Position numbers and translations under genes: made by a program. A stretch of DNA of 64,000 bases from Bradyrhizobium sp. Ce-3. GTDB taxonomy: Bacteria; Pseudomonadota; Alphaproteobacteria; Rhizobiales; Xanthobacteraceae. Shown in pieces: positions 16,494-25,185 of the stretch. The notes under the pieces were generated by a model. It did no database searches and was not told the DNA's origin. It was given only the letters and a program-made list of their open reading frames with translations. Numbering within the stretch: the stretch's first letter is position 1; the number at the start of each line of letters is the position of its first letter. Location: NCBI RefSeq assembly GCF_022835695.1, contig NZ_BQUV01000003.1:248001-312000 (forward strand), written 5' to 3'.

Positions 16494-17294
16494 CTACCCC
16501 GCGATCTCCAGCCCCGCCGTCGCGTAGACCACGCCGCCATCGACTGCGATGGTGTTGCCCACGACGTAGTCGCCGGCGCGCGAGGCGAGATAGATCGCGG
16601 TGCCCGCCATGTCCTCGTCGCTGCCGACTCGCCGCGAGGGTACGCGCTTGGCGACCTCGTCGGCGTGGTCGCGCGCGGCGCGGTTCATGTCGGACTTGAA
16701 GGCGCCCGGCGCAATCGCGGTGACGTTGATGTTGTCCTTGATCAGGCGCGTCGCCATCCGGCGCGTCAAATGGATCACCGCAGCCTTGCTCGCGGCATAG
16801 GAATAGGTCTCCATCGGGTTGACGAAGATGCCGTCGATCGAGGCGATGTTGATCACCTTGCCGGGCTTGTCATGGGAGGCCGCGGCGCGCAGCGGCTTGG
16901 CCAGTGCCTTGGTCAGGAAGAAGATCGCCTTGACGTTGAGGTCCATCACCTTGTCCCAGCCGCTCTCCGGGAATTCGTCGAAGTCCGCGCCCCAGGCTGC
17001 GCCGGCATTGTTGACCAGGATGTCGAGCTTCGGCTCGCGCTTGATGATCTCGCCGGCGAGCTTGTCGCAGCCCTCGACGGTCGAGATGTCGATCGGCAGC
17101 GCGATGCATTCGCCGTCATAGGCGGCGGTGAGCTCCTGGGCGGTGGCCTCGCAGGGACCGGCCTTGCGCGCGGTGATGTAGACCCTGGCGGCACCCTGCG
17201 CGAGGAAGCCGGCCGCGATCATCTTGCCGATGCCGCGCGAGCCTCCGGTCACCAGTGCGACGCGGCCCTTCAGTGAGAACAGATCCTTGAACAT
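16494..17294 (-). CDS. Short-chain dehydrogenase/reductase
   Basis: This 266-residue classical SDR has the cofactor motif TGGSRGIG (residues 16-23), NNAG near 94, a catalytic Ser in NIASIDG and the YxxxK motif in YSYAASK. The ending DGGVVYATAGL and overall pattern resemble RhlG/3-oxoacyl reductase-like SDRs that use NAD(P)H. Start: ATG behind AAGGAGG. It converges on the box operon, so it is not co-transcribed with it; a role in aromatic or fatty-acyl oxidation is only a guess. Confidence 0.82.
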   Translation of the reverse strand: MFKDLFSLKGRVALVTGGSRGIGKMIAAGFLAQGAARVYITARKAGPCEATAQELTAAYDGECIALPIDISTVEGCDKLAGEIIKREPKLDILVNNAGAAWGADFDEFPESGWDKVMDLNVKAIFFLTKALAKPLRAAASHDKPGKVINIASIDGIFVNPMETYSYAASKAAVIHLTRRMATRLIKDNINVTAIAPGAFKSDMNRAARDHADEVAKRVPSRRVGSDEDMAGTAIYLASRAGDYVVGNTIAVDGGVVYATAGLEIAG

Positions 17295-17549
17295 GTTGCC
17301 TCCTTAGCTATGCCGAGCGTTCTGGCCGTGTTGGCGGAGCTAGTCAAGGAACCGAGATGGCCGGCGAACGCGCAGTTTGCTCGATCTCCGGCGATGGTCT
17401 GATCGGTTTGCCCGCGAAGGTCGCGCGATCTCGCTGATCGAGCCTTCCTGGATCAAGCTTTCTTGAGATGTGATGCAGTGCACAAATTGATCGGCCGACT
17501 CAGCGCATCATGCGCGTGGGGTGGAATTCCAAATCAAGGAGTTCCAGTA

Positions 17550-17765
17550 ATGAAGCACATTTCATTGCCGGTGATCGGTGTGATGCCTATCACCCACATT
17601 CAATTCGGACGAAGGCGAAAGGGGCTGTTCGCCGCCATCCTCGGCGCAATGCATACCTCGCGGCGGATTCAGGCGCGACGCATTCTGAAGCAGCATCAGC
17701 ATTTGATCGATCGCGCCGATCGGCGCCTTGCCAATCTGGAGGGCGGCGGCAATGTCCATCACTGA
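17550..17765 (+). CDS. Small basic protein of unknown function (71 aa)
   Basis: The ATG has AAGGAG at a good distance. The product is short, basic and has a helical C-terminal half (RRIQARRILKQHQHLIDRADRRLANLEGG) that could be an amphipathic or coiled helix; the N-terminal half is mildly hydrophobic. It overlaps the next small gene by 14 bases, suggesting coupling. I do not recognise a family. The gap before it (17295-17549) shows no clear feature apart from a TGCAGTGCA near 17474. Confidence 0.5.
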   Translation: MKHISLPVIGVMPITHIQFGRRRKGLFAAILGAMHTSRRIQARRILKQHQHLIDRADRRLANLEGGGNVHH

Positions 17766-17943
17766 TCGGTCGTCGACGCGCAAATCTGTCATCCGGCTTC
17801 CGGAGGTCAGCGAGATCACGCTGCTTGTTGCCATCGCAATCGGATTTCTCGTGCTGCACATCCTCACTGCGACGTTGCTGATGCCGGCAGCCACGGCCGA
17901 TGCGGCCGCGCCGCAAGAGGTGAGGGCGGTTCACACCGACTAG
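17752..17943 (+). CDS. Small single-span membrane protein (63 aa)
   Basis: The ATG lies in the sequence GGAGGGCGGCGGCAATG and overlaps the preceding 71-residue gene by 14 bases. The product has a charged N-terminus (SITDRSSTRKSVIRLPE), one strong membrane helix (ITLLVAIAIGFLVLHILTATLLM) and a short tail. No family is recognised. The next gene encodes a TauE-type exporter 48 bases downstream, so the three may be one transcript. Confidence 0.5.
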   Translation: MSITDRSSTRKSVIRLPEVSEITLLVAIAIGFLVLHILTATLLMPAATADAAAPQEVRAVHTD

Positions 17944-17991
17944 CGCCCTCCCGATCCATCCATCATCGTTGTCATCAACGGAGGTCCACTC

Positions 17992-18717
17992 GTGGCCGAC
18001 GTCACGTCATTTGCCGTGCTCAGCGCCGCGGTGTTTTGCGGCGCCTTCGTGTCCGGTCTCGCCGGCTTTGCGTTTTCGGCGATCGCCGGCGCCATCCTGC
18101 TGCATGCGATGCCGCCGACCGAGGCGGTGCCGCTGATGATGGCCTGCAGCGTCGGCGTGCAGGCAGCCAATCTGTGGGCGCTTCGGCACAACATTCAGTG
18201 GAAGCAGAGCCTGTCGCTGATTGTCGGTGGGCTGCTCGGCGTGCCGCTCGCGCTTTGGCTGTTGCACAACACCGACAGCCGGACCTTTCGTGAAGGCTTC
18301 GGAATCATGGTCGCGCTCTATGCCGGCTACATGCTGTTCAGGCCTGCGATCGGCTACGGCCGGTTGCCGGAGGGGCGCAACGCGCTTGTCGGATTTGGCG
18401 GCGGCCTGATCGGCGGCCTGACTGCGATGCCTGGCGCGCTGCCGACCATCTGGTGCGATATCCATGGTGTGCCGAAACAGCAGCAGCGCGGCCTCGTGCA
18501 ACCCTTCATCGCCGCGATGCAGATTTCCGCGCTCGTGATGATGCTGCTGCATCACGACCTCTCCATGAAAGTCGCCTACGACGTCGTGCTGGGTGCTCCG
18601 GCACTGCTCGCCGGTTCGTGGCTCGGCATCTTTGCCTTTCGCAACATCGACGAAGCCAATTTCAGGCGGGTGATCCTCGGCCTGTTGCTGGTGTCGGGGC
18701 TGTTGTTGGTGATTTAG
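17992..18717 (+). CDS. TauE/SafE-family (TSUP) membrane transporter
   Basis: This 241-residue protein has seven to eight hydrophobic helices and the internally duplicated pattern of the TSUP family (GAFVSGLAGFAFSAIAGAILLH in the first half, GFGGGLIGGLTAMPGALPTIW in the second). Members export sulfite, sulfoacetate or related organosulfur anions across the inner membrane. Start: GTG preceded by GGAGG. Substrate is unknown; it follows two tiny genes in the same direction. Confidence 0.8.
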   Translation: MADVTSFAVLSAAVFCGAFVSGLAGFAFSAIAGAILLHAMPPTEAVPLMMACSVGVQAANLWALRHNIQWKQSLSLIVGGLLGVPLALWLLHNTDSRTFREGFGIMVALYAGYMLFRPAIGYGRLPEGRNALVGFGGGLIGGLTAMPGALPTIWCDIHGVPKQQQRGLVQPFIAAMQISALVMMLLHHDLSMKVAYDVVLGAPALLAGSWLGIFAFRNIDEANFRRVILGLLLVSGLLLVI

Positions 18718-18722
18718 AATAT

Positions 18723-18882
18723 GTAGCCCGGATGAAGCCCAACGAGTCTACGTCCGCACCTCCCCTTGAAAAGGGGAGGTCGCCTTGCTCGCAGAGCAAG
18801 GCGGGTGGGGATCTGCTCTCTCCACGGACACCGTCGTTATGGCTGACCCCCATCCGGACCTTCCCCCTTTCAGGGGGAAGGA
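18723..18882. repeat. Family D half-element followed by family C hairpins
   Basis: A GTAGCCCGGATGAA half of family D is followed by perfect hairpins: a 10-bp stem at 18758-18780 (ACCTCCCCTT/AAGGGGAGGT, three-base loop) and a 10-bp stem at 18781-18803 (CGCCTTGCTC/GAGCAAGGCG, three-base loop). A third hairpin, CTTCCCCCT/AGGGGGAAG, lies near 18860-18882. It occupies the gap between convergent genes. Confidence 0.75.
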
Positions 18883-18919
18883 GAAGACTGAATATCCGAG
18901 GCGGGATATCCTACGCGGA

Positions 18920-20059
18920 TTATGCCGCGTCGATGCGGCGGAAGCCGTTCCACACCGCGGTGGCGGCGCCTGAGGTCAAGACCGGCAAGAGCCGCGCGTC
19001 CTGGTAATTGCCGTTCAGCGAGACCCGCTGCAACGCGGTCATGTGGTCGGCGCTTTCGGGAAACAGCATGCCCGGCCGCGTCGTCACCGCGGTCTTGAAC
19101 CCGATCGACCTGGCGAGCGCGAATTCGCGCTGTCCGGCGGCGATCCGGTCGCCATAGGGATAGGCGAGGTGCGCGACCGGCCGCTGCAGCGCGTCCTCGA
19201 TCCGCGCCCGGCTGGTGGCAAGTTCGAACGAGGCGATGGTCTCGCTCTGTTTGGCGAGATTGCAATGGGTGATGGTGTGCGCGCCGATCGTGACCAGCGG
19301 ATCGTCGGCGAAGCCACGCAACTCGTCCCAGGACATGCAGAGCTCGCGCGCGATGCCGCTCTCGTCGACGCCGTGGCGGGCGCACAGTGCCGAGATCTCG
19401 GCCTGCATCTCCGTCTCACCCGGAAGCGAACGCAGCCAGTCGTGCATGCGGCCGAACGCGGCCCGCTTGGCTTGCGGCGTCGCGGTGTCGATCCGCGTCA
19501 TGTTGCCGTCGATCGGAACCTCGATCGCCGATGCGCTCGCGATGGCCCGCTCCAGCGCGATCCACCACAATTTGCCGGACCCCTCGGCGAAATCGCTCGC
19601 GACAAAGACGGTGAATGGTGCGCCGAACTCGCGCATCACGGGCAGCGCGAAATCGCGGTTGTCGCGATAGCCGTCGTCGCAGGTGAAGCAGGCGAAGCGC
19701 CGCGTGAAATTCCGTTCGGTGAGACGGCGATGCGCCTCGTCCATGCTGACGACGTCGACGTCGAGCGCGCGCAGATGCGTCAGCATCGCGCGCAGGAAGT
19801 CCGGCGTGACCTCGAGATGATGGTTGGGCTGGAACGCGTCGTCGCGCGGCGGGCGGACGTGATGCAGCATGAAGATGGCGCCGACCCCGGCAAAGATCGG
19901 CCGCAGCAGGATATGCGCGCCCGAAAAATACAACGCCTCCATCCCGGCACGGATCACGGTGTTGCGGAGTTGTTTCATGAGGGCACGGGTCGGCCGATTT
20001 GCATTCCGCCGCAAACTTAGCGAAAGACCACTGAAGAAACTGTTATCCCGGTCCGACAT
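18920..20059 (-). CDS. Polysaccharide deacetylase (NodB-fold, CE4)
   Basis: This 379-residue protein has the carbohydrate esterase family 4 motifs: TCDDGYRDN (catalytic base and metal Asp), HTITHCNL (H-x3-H metal site) and AYPYGDR. It should remove N-acetyl groups from an envelope polysaccharide. An N-terminal helix near residues 45-65 (GAHILLRPIFAGVGAIFML) could anchor or begin the fold. Start: ATG at 20059 behind GGCGGGGGC; ATG at 19978 is an alternative without a ribosome site. Longer frames read antisense through the divergent BON-OmpA gene. Confidence 0.82.
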   Translation of the reverse strand: MSDRDNSFFSGLSLSLRRNANRPTRALMKQLRNTVIRAGMEALYFSGAHILLRPIFAGVGAIFMLHHVRPPRDDAFQPNHHLEVTPDFLRAMLTHLRALDVDVVSMDEAHRRLTERNFTRRFACFTCDDGYRDNRDFALPVMREFGAPFTVFVASDFAEGSGKLWWIALERAIASASAIEVPIDGNMTRIDTATPQAKRAAFGRMHDWLRSLPGETEMQAEISALCARHGVDESGIARELCMSWDELRGFADDPLVTIGAHTITHCNLAKQSETIASFELATSRARIEDALQRPVAHLAYPYGDRIAAGQREFALARSIGFKTAVTTRPGMLFPESADHMTALQRVSLNGNYQDARLLPVLTSGAATAVWNGFRRIDAA

Positions 20060-20146
20060 GGCGCCCCCGCCATGGTGCTTGATTTGGGGTTTGACAGTCA
20101 GCCAAGGGTTTGTTTTCTCTCTGGTTCCCGACCCGCAGGACGCTGA

Positions 20147-21541
20147 ATGCACGGACTTTTCAAGTGGAGTAGCAAGTGGTGGCCGGGGGTGATTCCACTG
20201 GTCGTCCTGTGGGGTATCGCGGCCTGGACCTCGACGGCAACGGTCGAAGCGGATCTGGCCGCGCGTTCTAATGCCGCACTGAAGGATACCGTGCTCGACA
20301 AGCGCCGCATCAGCGTCGACGGCCGCGACGTGACGTTTGCGGCCAACGCCTTCTCCGAAGACGGCCGTCTCAGCGCGGTGGCGTCGGTCGAGGCCGTGCC
20401 GGGCGTGCGGCTGGTCAACGACGAGACCCGCCTTGTTCCGGAAGCCAAGCCGTTCGTCTGGTCCGCCGAACGCGACGTGGTGCGCGTCACGCTTGGCGGC
20501 AACGCGCCGCTGCCGTCGAGCAAGAGCAAGCTGACCGAGGCCGCCAAGGCCAGTCTCGGTGGTGTCGAGGTGGTGGACCAGATGGCGCTCGCCCGCGGTG
20601 CGCCGTCGCGGTTCGACGCGGCGGCGCTGCTGCTGCTCGACCAGATCGGCAAGCTGAAGGAAGGCAAGATCACGCTGACCGACAACAAGGTCAATCTCGC
20701 CGGCATGGCGCGCGAGCTCGGTGGACGCGAAGCGGTCGCGGCGGCGCTGAAGAACCTGCCGGACGGCTATGCGATCGCCGCCAACGACATCAAGGCGCCG
20801 CCTTACGTGTTCCAGGCTTACAAGGATCCGGTCGCGGTGACACTGACGCTGACCGGCTACGTGCCCGACAACAACGTGCATGCCGCGCTGGTCGCCGCCG
20901 CCGGCCGCAAGTTCTTCAGCGAGAAGGTGGTCGACAATCTCAAGGCCAGCATCGGCGCGCCGTCGGGGTTCGCGGCGGCGGTGGTGCCGGCGCTCGGCGC
21001 GCTGTCGCGGTTGTCGACCGGAACGCTCGTGGTGTCGGACCGCGAGGTGAAGCTGTCGGGCGATGCGCTCTATGATGCCGCCGCCGGCCAGATCCGCGAC
21101 GGGCTCGGCAAGGACTTTCCGCAGGGCTGGCAGTACAAGGCCGAGGTCACGGTGAAGCCCGCCGCCGCGCCGGTCGATCCCACCGTGTGCCAGCAGCTGT
21201 TTTCCGAGATCCTCTCCAAGGGCAAGATCCGCTTCGAGTCAGGGAAGGCCGACATCGTGCCGGATTCCGCCGGCCTGCTCGACCGCCTGATCGAGACCGC
21301 GATGCGCTGCCCCAATGCCACGATCGAGGTCGTCGGCCATACCGACAGTGACGGCGAGGAGGCCGCCAACCAGGTGCTGTCGGAGCGGCGCGCGCAGGCC
21401 GTGGTGGATTACCTCGTGCGTGCCGGTCTGCCCGCGAGCCGCTTCACGCCGATCGGCTATGGCAGCACCCAGCCGCTCGCCGGCAATGAGAGTGAAGACG
21501 GCAAGGCGCAGAACCGCCGCATCGAATTCGTGGTGAAGTAG
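20147..21541 (+). CDS. BON-domain plus OmpA-like peptidoglycan-binding envelope protein
   Basis: This 464-residue protein has one N-terminal membrane anchor (about residues 13-32), repeated BON-type lipid-binding stretches in the middle (for example LTLTGYVPDNNVHAAL), and a C-terminal OmpA domain (about 345-464) with FESGKADIVPDS and VVGHTDSDGEEAANQ.LSERRA, ending NRRIEFVVK. It likely links membrane to peptidoglycan. It diverges from the deacetylase across 87 bp and is followed two bases later by a small membrane protein. Confidence 0.83.
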   Translation: MHGLFKWSSKWWPGVIPLVVLWGIAAWTSTATVEADLAARSNAALKDTVLDKRRISVDGRDVTFAANAFSEDGRLSAVASVEAVPGVRLVNDETRLVPEAKPFVWSAERDVVRVTLGGNAPLPSSKSKLTEAAKASLGGVEVVDQMALARGAPSRFDAAALLLLDQIGKLKEGKITLTDNKVNLAGMARELGGREAVAAALKNLPDGYAIAANDIKAPPYVFQAYKDPVAVTLTLTGYVPDNNVHAALVAAAGRKFFSEKVVDNLKASIGAPSGFAAAVVPALGALSRLSTGTLVVSDREVKLSGDALYDAAAGQIRDGLGKDFPQGWQYKAEVTVKPAAAPVDPTVCQQLFSEILSKGKIRFESGKADIVPDSAGLLDRLIETAMRCPNATIEVVGHTDSDGEEAANQVLSERRAQAVVDYLVRAGLPASRFTPIGYGSTQPLAGNESEDGKAQNRRIEFVVK

Positions 21542-21543
21542 CG

Positions 21544-21840
21544 ATGATCGTGCTCGCGACATTCTTCTGGGGTTGGCTGCTCGGCGCCGCGCTGCTCGGC
21601 TTCGGCATGGGCTGGATCGCGGTGGTGCACCGGGCGCAGGCCGTCTCACGGGTCTGGATGATCTGGCTGGGGGTGCTTGCCGCCGCGCTGGTGGCGGCGT
21701 CGTGCGCGCGGATCGTGCCCGGCCGTTTCGGCTACTGGCTCGATCTCTTCCTGATCATGTTCGCGCTCTACCTCGTCGGCTGCGCGATCGGCTCCTGGCT
21801 GCGCGACTGGGTGGTTTCGCGCAGCAAGCCCGCGAGCTGA
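21544..21840 (+). CDS. Small three-span membrane protein
   Basis: This 98-residue protein has three hydrophobic segments (about 5-28, 37-58, 66-88). Its ATG is two bases after the OmpA-protein stop, so translation is probably coupled and the two products may work together. No named family is recognised. Confidence 0.65.
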   Translation: MIVLATFFWGWLLGAALLGFGMGWIAVVHRAQAVSRVWMIWLGVLAAALVAASCARIVPGRFGYWLDLFLIMFALYLVGCAIGSWLRDWVVSRSKPAS

Positions 21841-21912
21841 CCTCCAAACCCTTGATCCAGCAGGTCTGAGCGGCGCCGCCACGCGCGGCGCGGACCGCGG
21901 TCAATTTATCGC

Positions 21913-21940
21913 TTGACACTAATACGTACGTACGTATTAG
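21913..21940 (+). promoter_or_regulatory. TetR promoter with a perfect 22-bp operator palindrome
   Basis: TTGACA at 21913-21918 and TATTAG at 21935-21940 are 16 bases apart. The 22 bases 21919-21940 form a perfect palindrome with core TACGTACGTA, filling the spacer and the -10 box. Repressor bound here would block RNA polymerase directly, the usual TetR autoregulation. Confidence 0.75.
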
Positions 21941-21949
21941 ATGGCGCCC

Positions 21950-22540
21950 ATGCCGAAACCCTCTCTCCGCGATGCCATCCTCGACGCCGGCCTGAAGGAA
22001 ATGTTCCGGACCGGCTATCACGGCACCAGCGTGCGCGACGTCACCGCCGCCGCCGGCGCGCCGCAGGGCTCGTTCACCAACCATTTCCGCTCCAAGGAGC
22101 TGTTCGCCTCCGAAGTGCTCGACCGCTACTTCCTCTATGTCCGCGGCCTGGTCGCGGAAGCGCTCGGCGACACGACGCTGGCGCCGCGCGAGCGGCTCCG
22201 GCGCTATCTCGATCTGATCACCGGCAAGCTCGCGCATGACGGCTTCACCCGCGGCTGCCTGATCGGCGATTTCAGCCTCGAGGCATCGGGCTCCAGCGAG
22301 ATGCTGCGCGCGCAACTCGACGACATCTTCCGGGAATGGCGCGCGCCGTTCGCGGCCTGCATCACCGAGGCCCAGGCCAAGCGCGAGATCGCGTCCGACT
22401 TCGATGCCGATGCGCTTGCCGACTTCCTGCTCGCATCCTGGCAGGGCGCGATGCTGCGCATGAAGGTCGAGCGCAGCGCCGCCGCGCTCGAGCGTTTCAA
22501 GACGATCGCCTTCCAAACCGTGTTCAAGGAGTTGCCATGA
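21950..22540 (+). CDS. TetR-family repressor, probably of the dehalogenase operon
   Basis: This protein of 196 residues has the TetR DNA-binding domain (about 8-55: GYHGTSVRDVTAAAGAPQGSFTNHFRSKELF) and a helical ligand domain. The start was chosen at 21950 because the predicted transcript begins near 21947; the in-frame ATG at 21941 lies inside the promoter. The mRNA would be almost leaderless. It overlaps the dehalogenase start by four bases, so both genes form one operon under the palindrome at 21919-21940. The inducer may be a haloalkane or its alcohol; this is inference. Confidence 0.85.
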   Translation: MPKPSLRDAILDAGLKEMFRTGYHGTSVRDVTAAAGAPQGSFTNHFRSKELFASEVLDRYFLYVRGLVAEALGDTTLAPRERLRRYLDLITGKLAHDGFTRGCLIGDFSLEASGSSEMLRAQLDDIFREWRAPFAACITEAQAKREIASDFDADALADFLLASWQGAMLRMKVERSAAALERFKTIAFQTVFKELP

Positions 22541-23445
22541 CCACTTCTGCGGATATCAGCCTGCATCATCGCGCCGTGCTCGGCTCCACGATGGCCTACC
22601 GCGAAACCGGGCGCAGCGACGCGCCGCACGTGCTGTTCCTGCACGGCAATCCGACCTCGTCCCATATCTGGCGCAACATCATGCCGCTGGTCGCGCCGGT
22701 CGGGCACTGCATCGCGCCCGACCTGATCGGCTACGGCCAGTCCGGCAAGCCCGACATCGCCTACCGCTTCTTCGATCATGCCGACTATCTCGACGCGTTG
22801 ATCGACGAGCTCGGCATCAGCTCGGCGTATCTCGTCGCGCAGGATTGGGGCACCGCGCTGGCGTTCCATCTCGCCGCGCGCCGTCCGCAACTGGTGCGCG
22901 GGCTCGCCTTCATGGAGTTCATTCGCCCGATGCGGGACTGGTCCGACTTCCACCAGCACGACGCCGCACGGGAGACGTTCCAAAAATTCCGTACCCCGGG
23001 CGTGGGCGAGGCGATGATCCTCGACAACAACGCGTTCGTTGAACGCGTGCTGCCGGGCTCGATCCTGCGCACGCTCAGCGAGGAGGAGATGGCAGCCTAC
23101 CGCGCGCCATTTACGACGCGCGAAAGCCGCAAGCCGACCCTGATGCTGCCGCGCGAGCTGCCGATCGCGGGCGAGCCCGCCGATGTCGATCGGGCGCTCA
23201 CCACGGCGCACGCGGCGCTCGCGGCATCGACCTATCCGAAGCTGCTGTTCGCGGGCTCGCCCGGGGCATTGGTGTCACCGGGCTTCGCCGCCGATTTCGC
23301 AGCGAAGTTGCAGCACTGCACGGTCATTCAGCTCGGCGCCGGCGCGCATTATCTGCAAGAGGACCATCCGGAGGCGATTGGCCGTTCGGTGGCTGGCTGG
23401 ATCGCCGGCATCGAGGCCGCGAACGCGCAACATCTTGCCGCATGA
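22537..23445 (+). CDS. Haloalkane dehalogenase (DbjA-like)
   Basis: This 302-residue alpha/beta hydrolase hydrolyses carbon-halogen bonds in haloalkanes to alcohol and halide. Key residues are all visible: nucleophile Asp103 in AQDWG, halide-stabilising Asn38 (HGNPTSS) and Trp104, acid Glu127 in FMEFIRPM, and base His271 in GAGAHYLQEDHP. This is the HLD-II pattern. Compared with Bradyrhizobium DbjA it keeps D103 and E127 numbering but is about nine residues shorter before the His, which fits absence of the DbjA loop near residue 140. Start: ATG behind AAGGAG, overlapping tetR by four bases. Confidence 0.9.
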   Translation: MTTSADISLHHRAVLGSTMAYRETGRSDAPHVLFLHGNPTSSHIWRNIMPLVAPVGHCIAPDLIGYGQSGKPDIAYRFFDHADYLDALIDELGISSAYLVAQDWGTALAFHLAARRPQLVRGLAFMEFIRPMRDWSDFHQHDAARETFQKFRTPGVGEAMILDNNAFVERVLPGSILRTLSEEEMAAYRAPFTTRESRKPTLMLPRELPIAGEPADVDRALTTAHAALAASTYPKLLFAGSPGALVSPGFAADFAAKLQHCTVIQLGAGAHYLQEDHPEAIGRSVAGWIAGIEAANAQHLAA

Positions 23446-23463
23446 GCGATGGGAGCGCACGCC

Positions 23464-23691
23464 ATGACCGACCTCTCGATTACCTATTGCCGTCCCTGCG
23501 GCTACGAGACGCGCGCCAGGGAAGCCGCCGCGCTGCTGCGCGAACGCCTTGGCCTCGATGCAGAGCTGGTGCCCGGCAAGGGCGGCATCTTCGAGGTCAG
23601 GCTTGACGGCAAAGTGATCGCCAAGCGCGTGAAGGGGCATTTCCCCGCAGCCGCCGAAATCGTCACCGCGGTGACTGCGGCGCGGGCATAA
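23464..23691 (+). CDS. SelW/Rdx-type CxxC redox protein
   Basis: This 75-residue protein has the thioredoxin-like SelW motif Cys9-X2-Cys12 (ITYCRPCGYETRAREAA) and the glycine-rich GKGGIFEVRLDGKVIAKR segment of the Rdx family, with cysteine in place of selenocysteine. Its partner and reaction are unknown. The ATG is preceded by GGGAG and lies 18 bases after the dehalogenase stop, so it may be the third gene of that operon; a strong terminator follows. Confidence 0.8.
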   Translation: MTDLSITYCRPCGYETRAREAAALLRERLGLDAELVPGKGGIFEVRLDGKVIAKRVKGHFPAAAEIVTAVTAARA

Positions 23692-23713
23692 AAATCCGCA
23701 CAGGCTTGCCTCG

Positions 23714-23747
23714 TCGCCGCCGCATGACCCATTGCGGCGGCGCTTTT
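23714..23747 (+). terminator. Rho-independent terminator of the tetR-dehalogenase operon
   Basis: Perfect 9-bp arms GCCGCCGCA (23716-23724) and TGCGGCGGC (23733-23741) are followed by GCTTTT. The remainder of 23748-24045 shows no supported gene. Confidence 0.8.
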
Positions 23748-24045
23748 CGTTGCGCGGGCGCCGCGGCGCCGCTCCCGCTCCCGTAGTTTTCCGGATGGCC
23801 TTATGTGCCGTTCGGCGGGCTAACTGCCGCACGTCGATGTCAAGCCTTGTCGAAGATGGCGAGAAACGCGCATATTTGTGCACCCGCTGTCATGAATCAT
23901 TCCTAATATCTTGAAGATGCGCGTTTTATTGTCCTTTGACGAATTCCACTCCGGCTTAAAACGCGCTACACGGGGCAGGGAACAGCGAAGCGCCGGCGGA
24001 GATCGCCCGGGAGCCGTCGTCGCGGGATCGCAATTCGAGGTCTAG

Positions 24046-25101
24046 ATGCTGGAAGCAATAGGCAGGGCGATGGCGTTTCTGCGCCAGAAGCAAATCCTGC
24101 ATCGGCTGGGTGTTGTCATCAGCATCGCCGTTATCGGCATCGCCTGCTACGTCCTCTATCATATGCTGCGCGGCATCGACACCAACGAGGTGTTCGAGGC
24201 CATCAAGAGCACCGAGCCGCGACAGATCGCGCTGGCGGGGCTGTTCGTCGCAGCCGGCTACTTCACGCTGACCTTCTACGACCTGTTCGCGGTGCGCGCG
24301 ATCGGCCACGCCCACGTGCCCTATCGCATCAATGCGCTCGCGGCGTTCACCTCCTATTCGATCGGCCACAATGTCGGCGCCAGCGTCTTCACCGGCGGCG
24401 CGGTGCGCTACCGGATCTATTCGGCCTGGGGATTGAACGCGATCGACGTCGCCAAGATCTGCTTCCTCGCCGGCCTCACCTTCTGGCTCGGCAACGCCGC
24501 GGTGCTCGGGCTCGGCATCGCCTATCACCCGGAGGCCGCCGCCAACATCGACCAGCTGCCGCCATGGCTCAACCGCACCCTGGCGTTCGGCATCATCATC
24601 GCGCTGGTCGCCTACGTGGTCTGGGTCTGGACCCAGCCGCGGGTGGTCGGCCGCGGCCCCTGGACCGTGACCCTGCCGGGCGGCCCGCTGACGCTGCTGC
24701 AGATCGCGATCGGCATCGTCGACCTCGGCTTCTGCGCGCTGGCGATGTACGTGCTGGTGCCGGACGAGCCCAATCTCGGTTTCGTCGTGGTCGCGGTCAT
24801 CTTCGTGTCGGCGACCCTGCTGGGCTTTGCCAGCCACTCCCCCGGCGGGCTCGGGGTGTTCGACGCCGCCATGCTTGTCGGCCTCTGGCAGATGGACCGC
24901 GAGGACCTGCTCGGCGGTATGCTGCTGTTCCGGCTGCTCTACTATATTGCGCCGTTCGTCATATCTGTAATCTTGCTGACGTTTCGGGAGGTTATCGTCG
25001 GCGCCCGACTCAAACGGCTGCCGCAGGCTGATTCGGGTCCCCGCGCCGAACCGCATCATGAGGCGGTTCTGGTCCGCAAGCGCGGTGACTCCGGGGTCTG
25101 A
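24046..25101 (+). CDS. UPF0104 / lysylphosphatidylglycerol synthetase-like integral membrane protein
   Basis: This 351-residue protein has about eight membrane helices and the UPF0104 pattern (SYSIGHNVGASVFTGGAVRYRIY and FASHSPGGLGVFDAAML). The family corresponds to the membrane part of MprF, which flips or modifies aminoacyl-phospholipids, but this protein lacks the soluble synthetase domain. It stands alone 84 bases upstream of phoR and may affect envelope lipids; a link to phosphate stress is only suggested by position. Confidence 0.78.
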   Translation: MLEAIGRAMAFLRQKQILHRLGVVISIAVIGIACYVLYHMLRGIDTNEVFEAIKSTEPRQIALAGLFVAAGYFTLTFYDLFAVRAIGHAHVPYRINALAAFTSYSIGHNVGASVFTGGAVRYRIYSAWGLNAIDVAKICFLAGLTFWLGNAAVLGLGIAYHPEAAANIDQLPPWLNRTLAFGIIIALVAYVVWVWTQPRVVGRGPWTVTLPGGPLTLLQIAIGIVDLGFCALAMYVLVPDEPNLGFVVVAVIFVSATLLGFASHSPGGLGVFDAAMLVGLWQMDREDLLGGMLLFRLLYYIAPFVISVILLTFREVIVGARLKRLPQADSGPRAEPHHEAVLVRKRGDSGV

Positions 25102-25185
25102 TGACGCGGCCCGATGCCTCCCGCAGGAAGGTCGTTGTGACCGCGCCTGGGCGAGACATGAACCGACGGGAAGAAAGCCGCCGCG

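Noticed and set aside
22336-22536. N-terminal extension of the haloalkane dehalogenase
   Set aside because: It overlaps tetR in another frame, is Arg-rich, and the ATG at 22537 follows AAGGAG and gives catalytic numbering that fits DbjA.
23732-23914. A 60-codon frame after the SelW-like gene
   Set aside because: It begins within the terminator hairpin, has no ribosome site and no recognisable feature.
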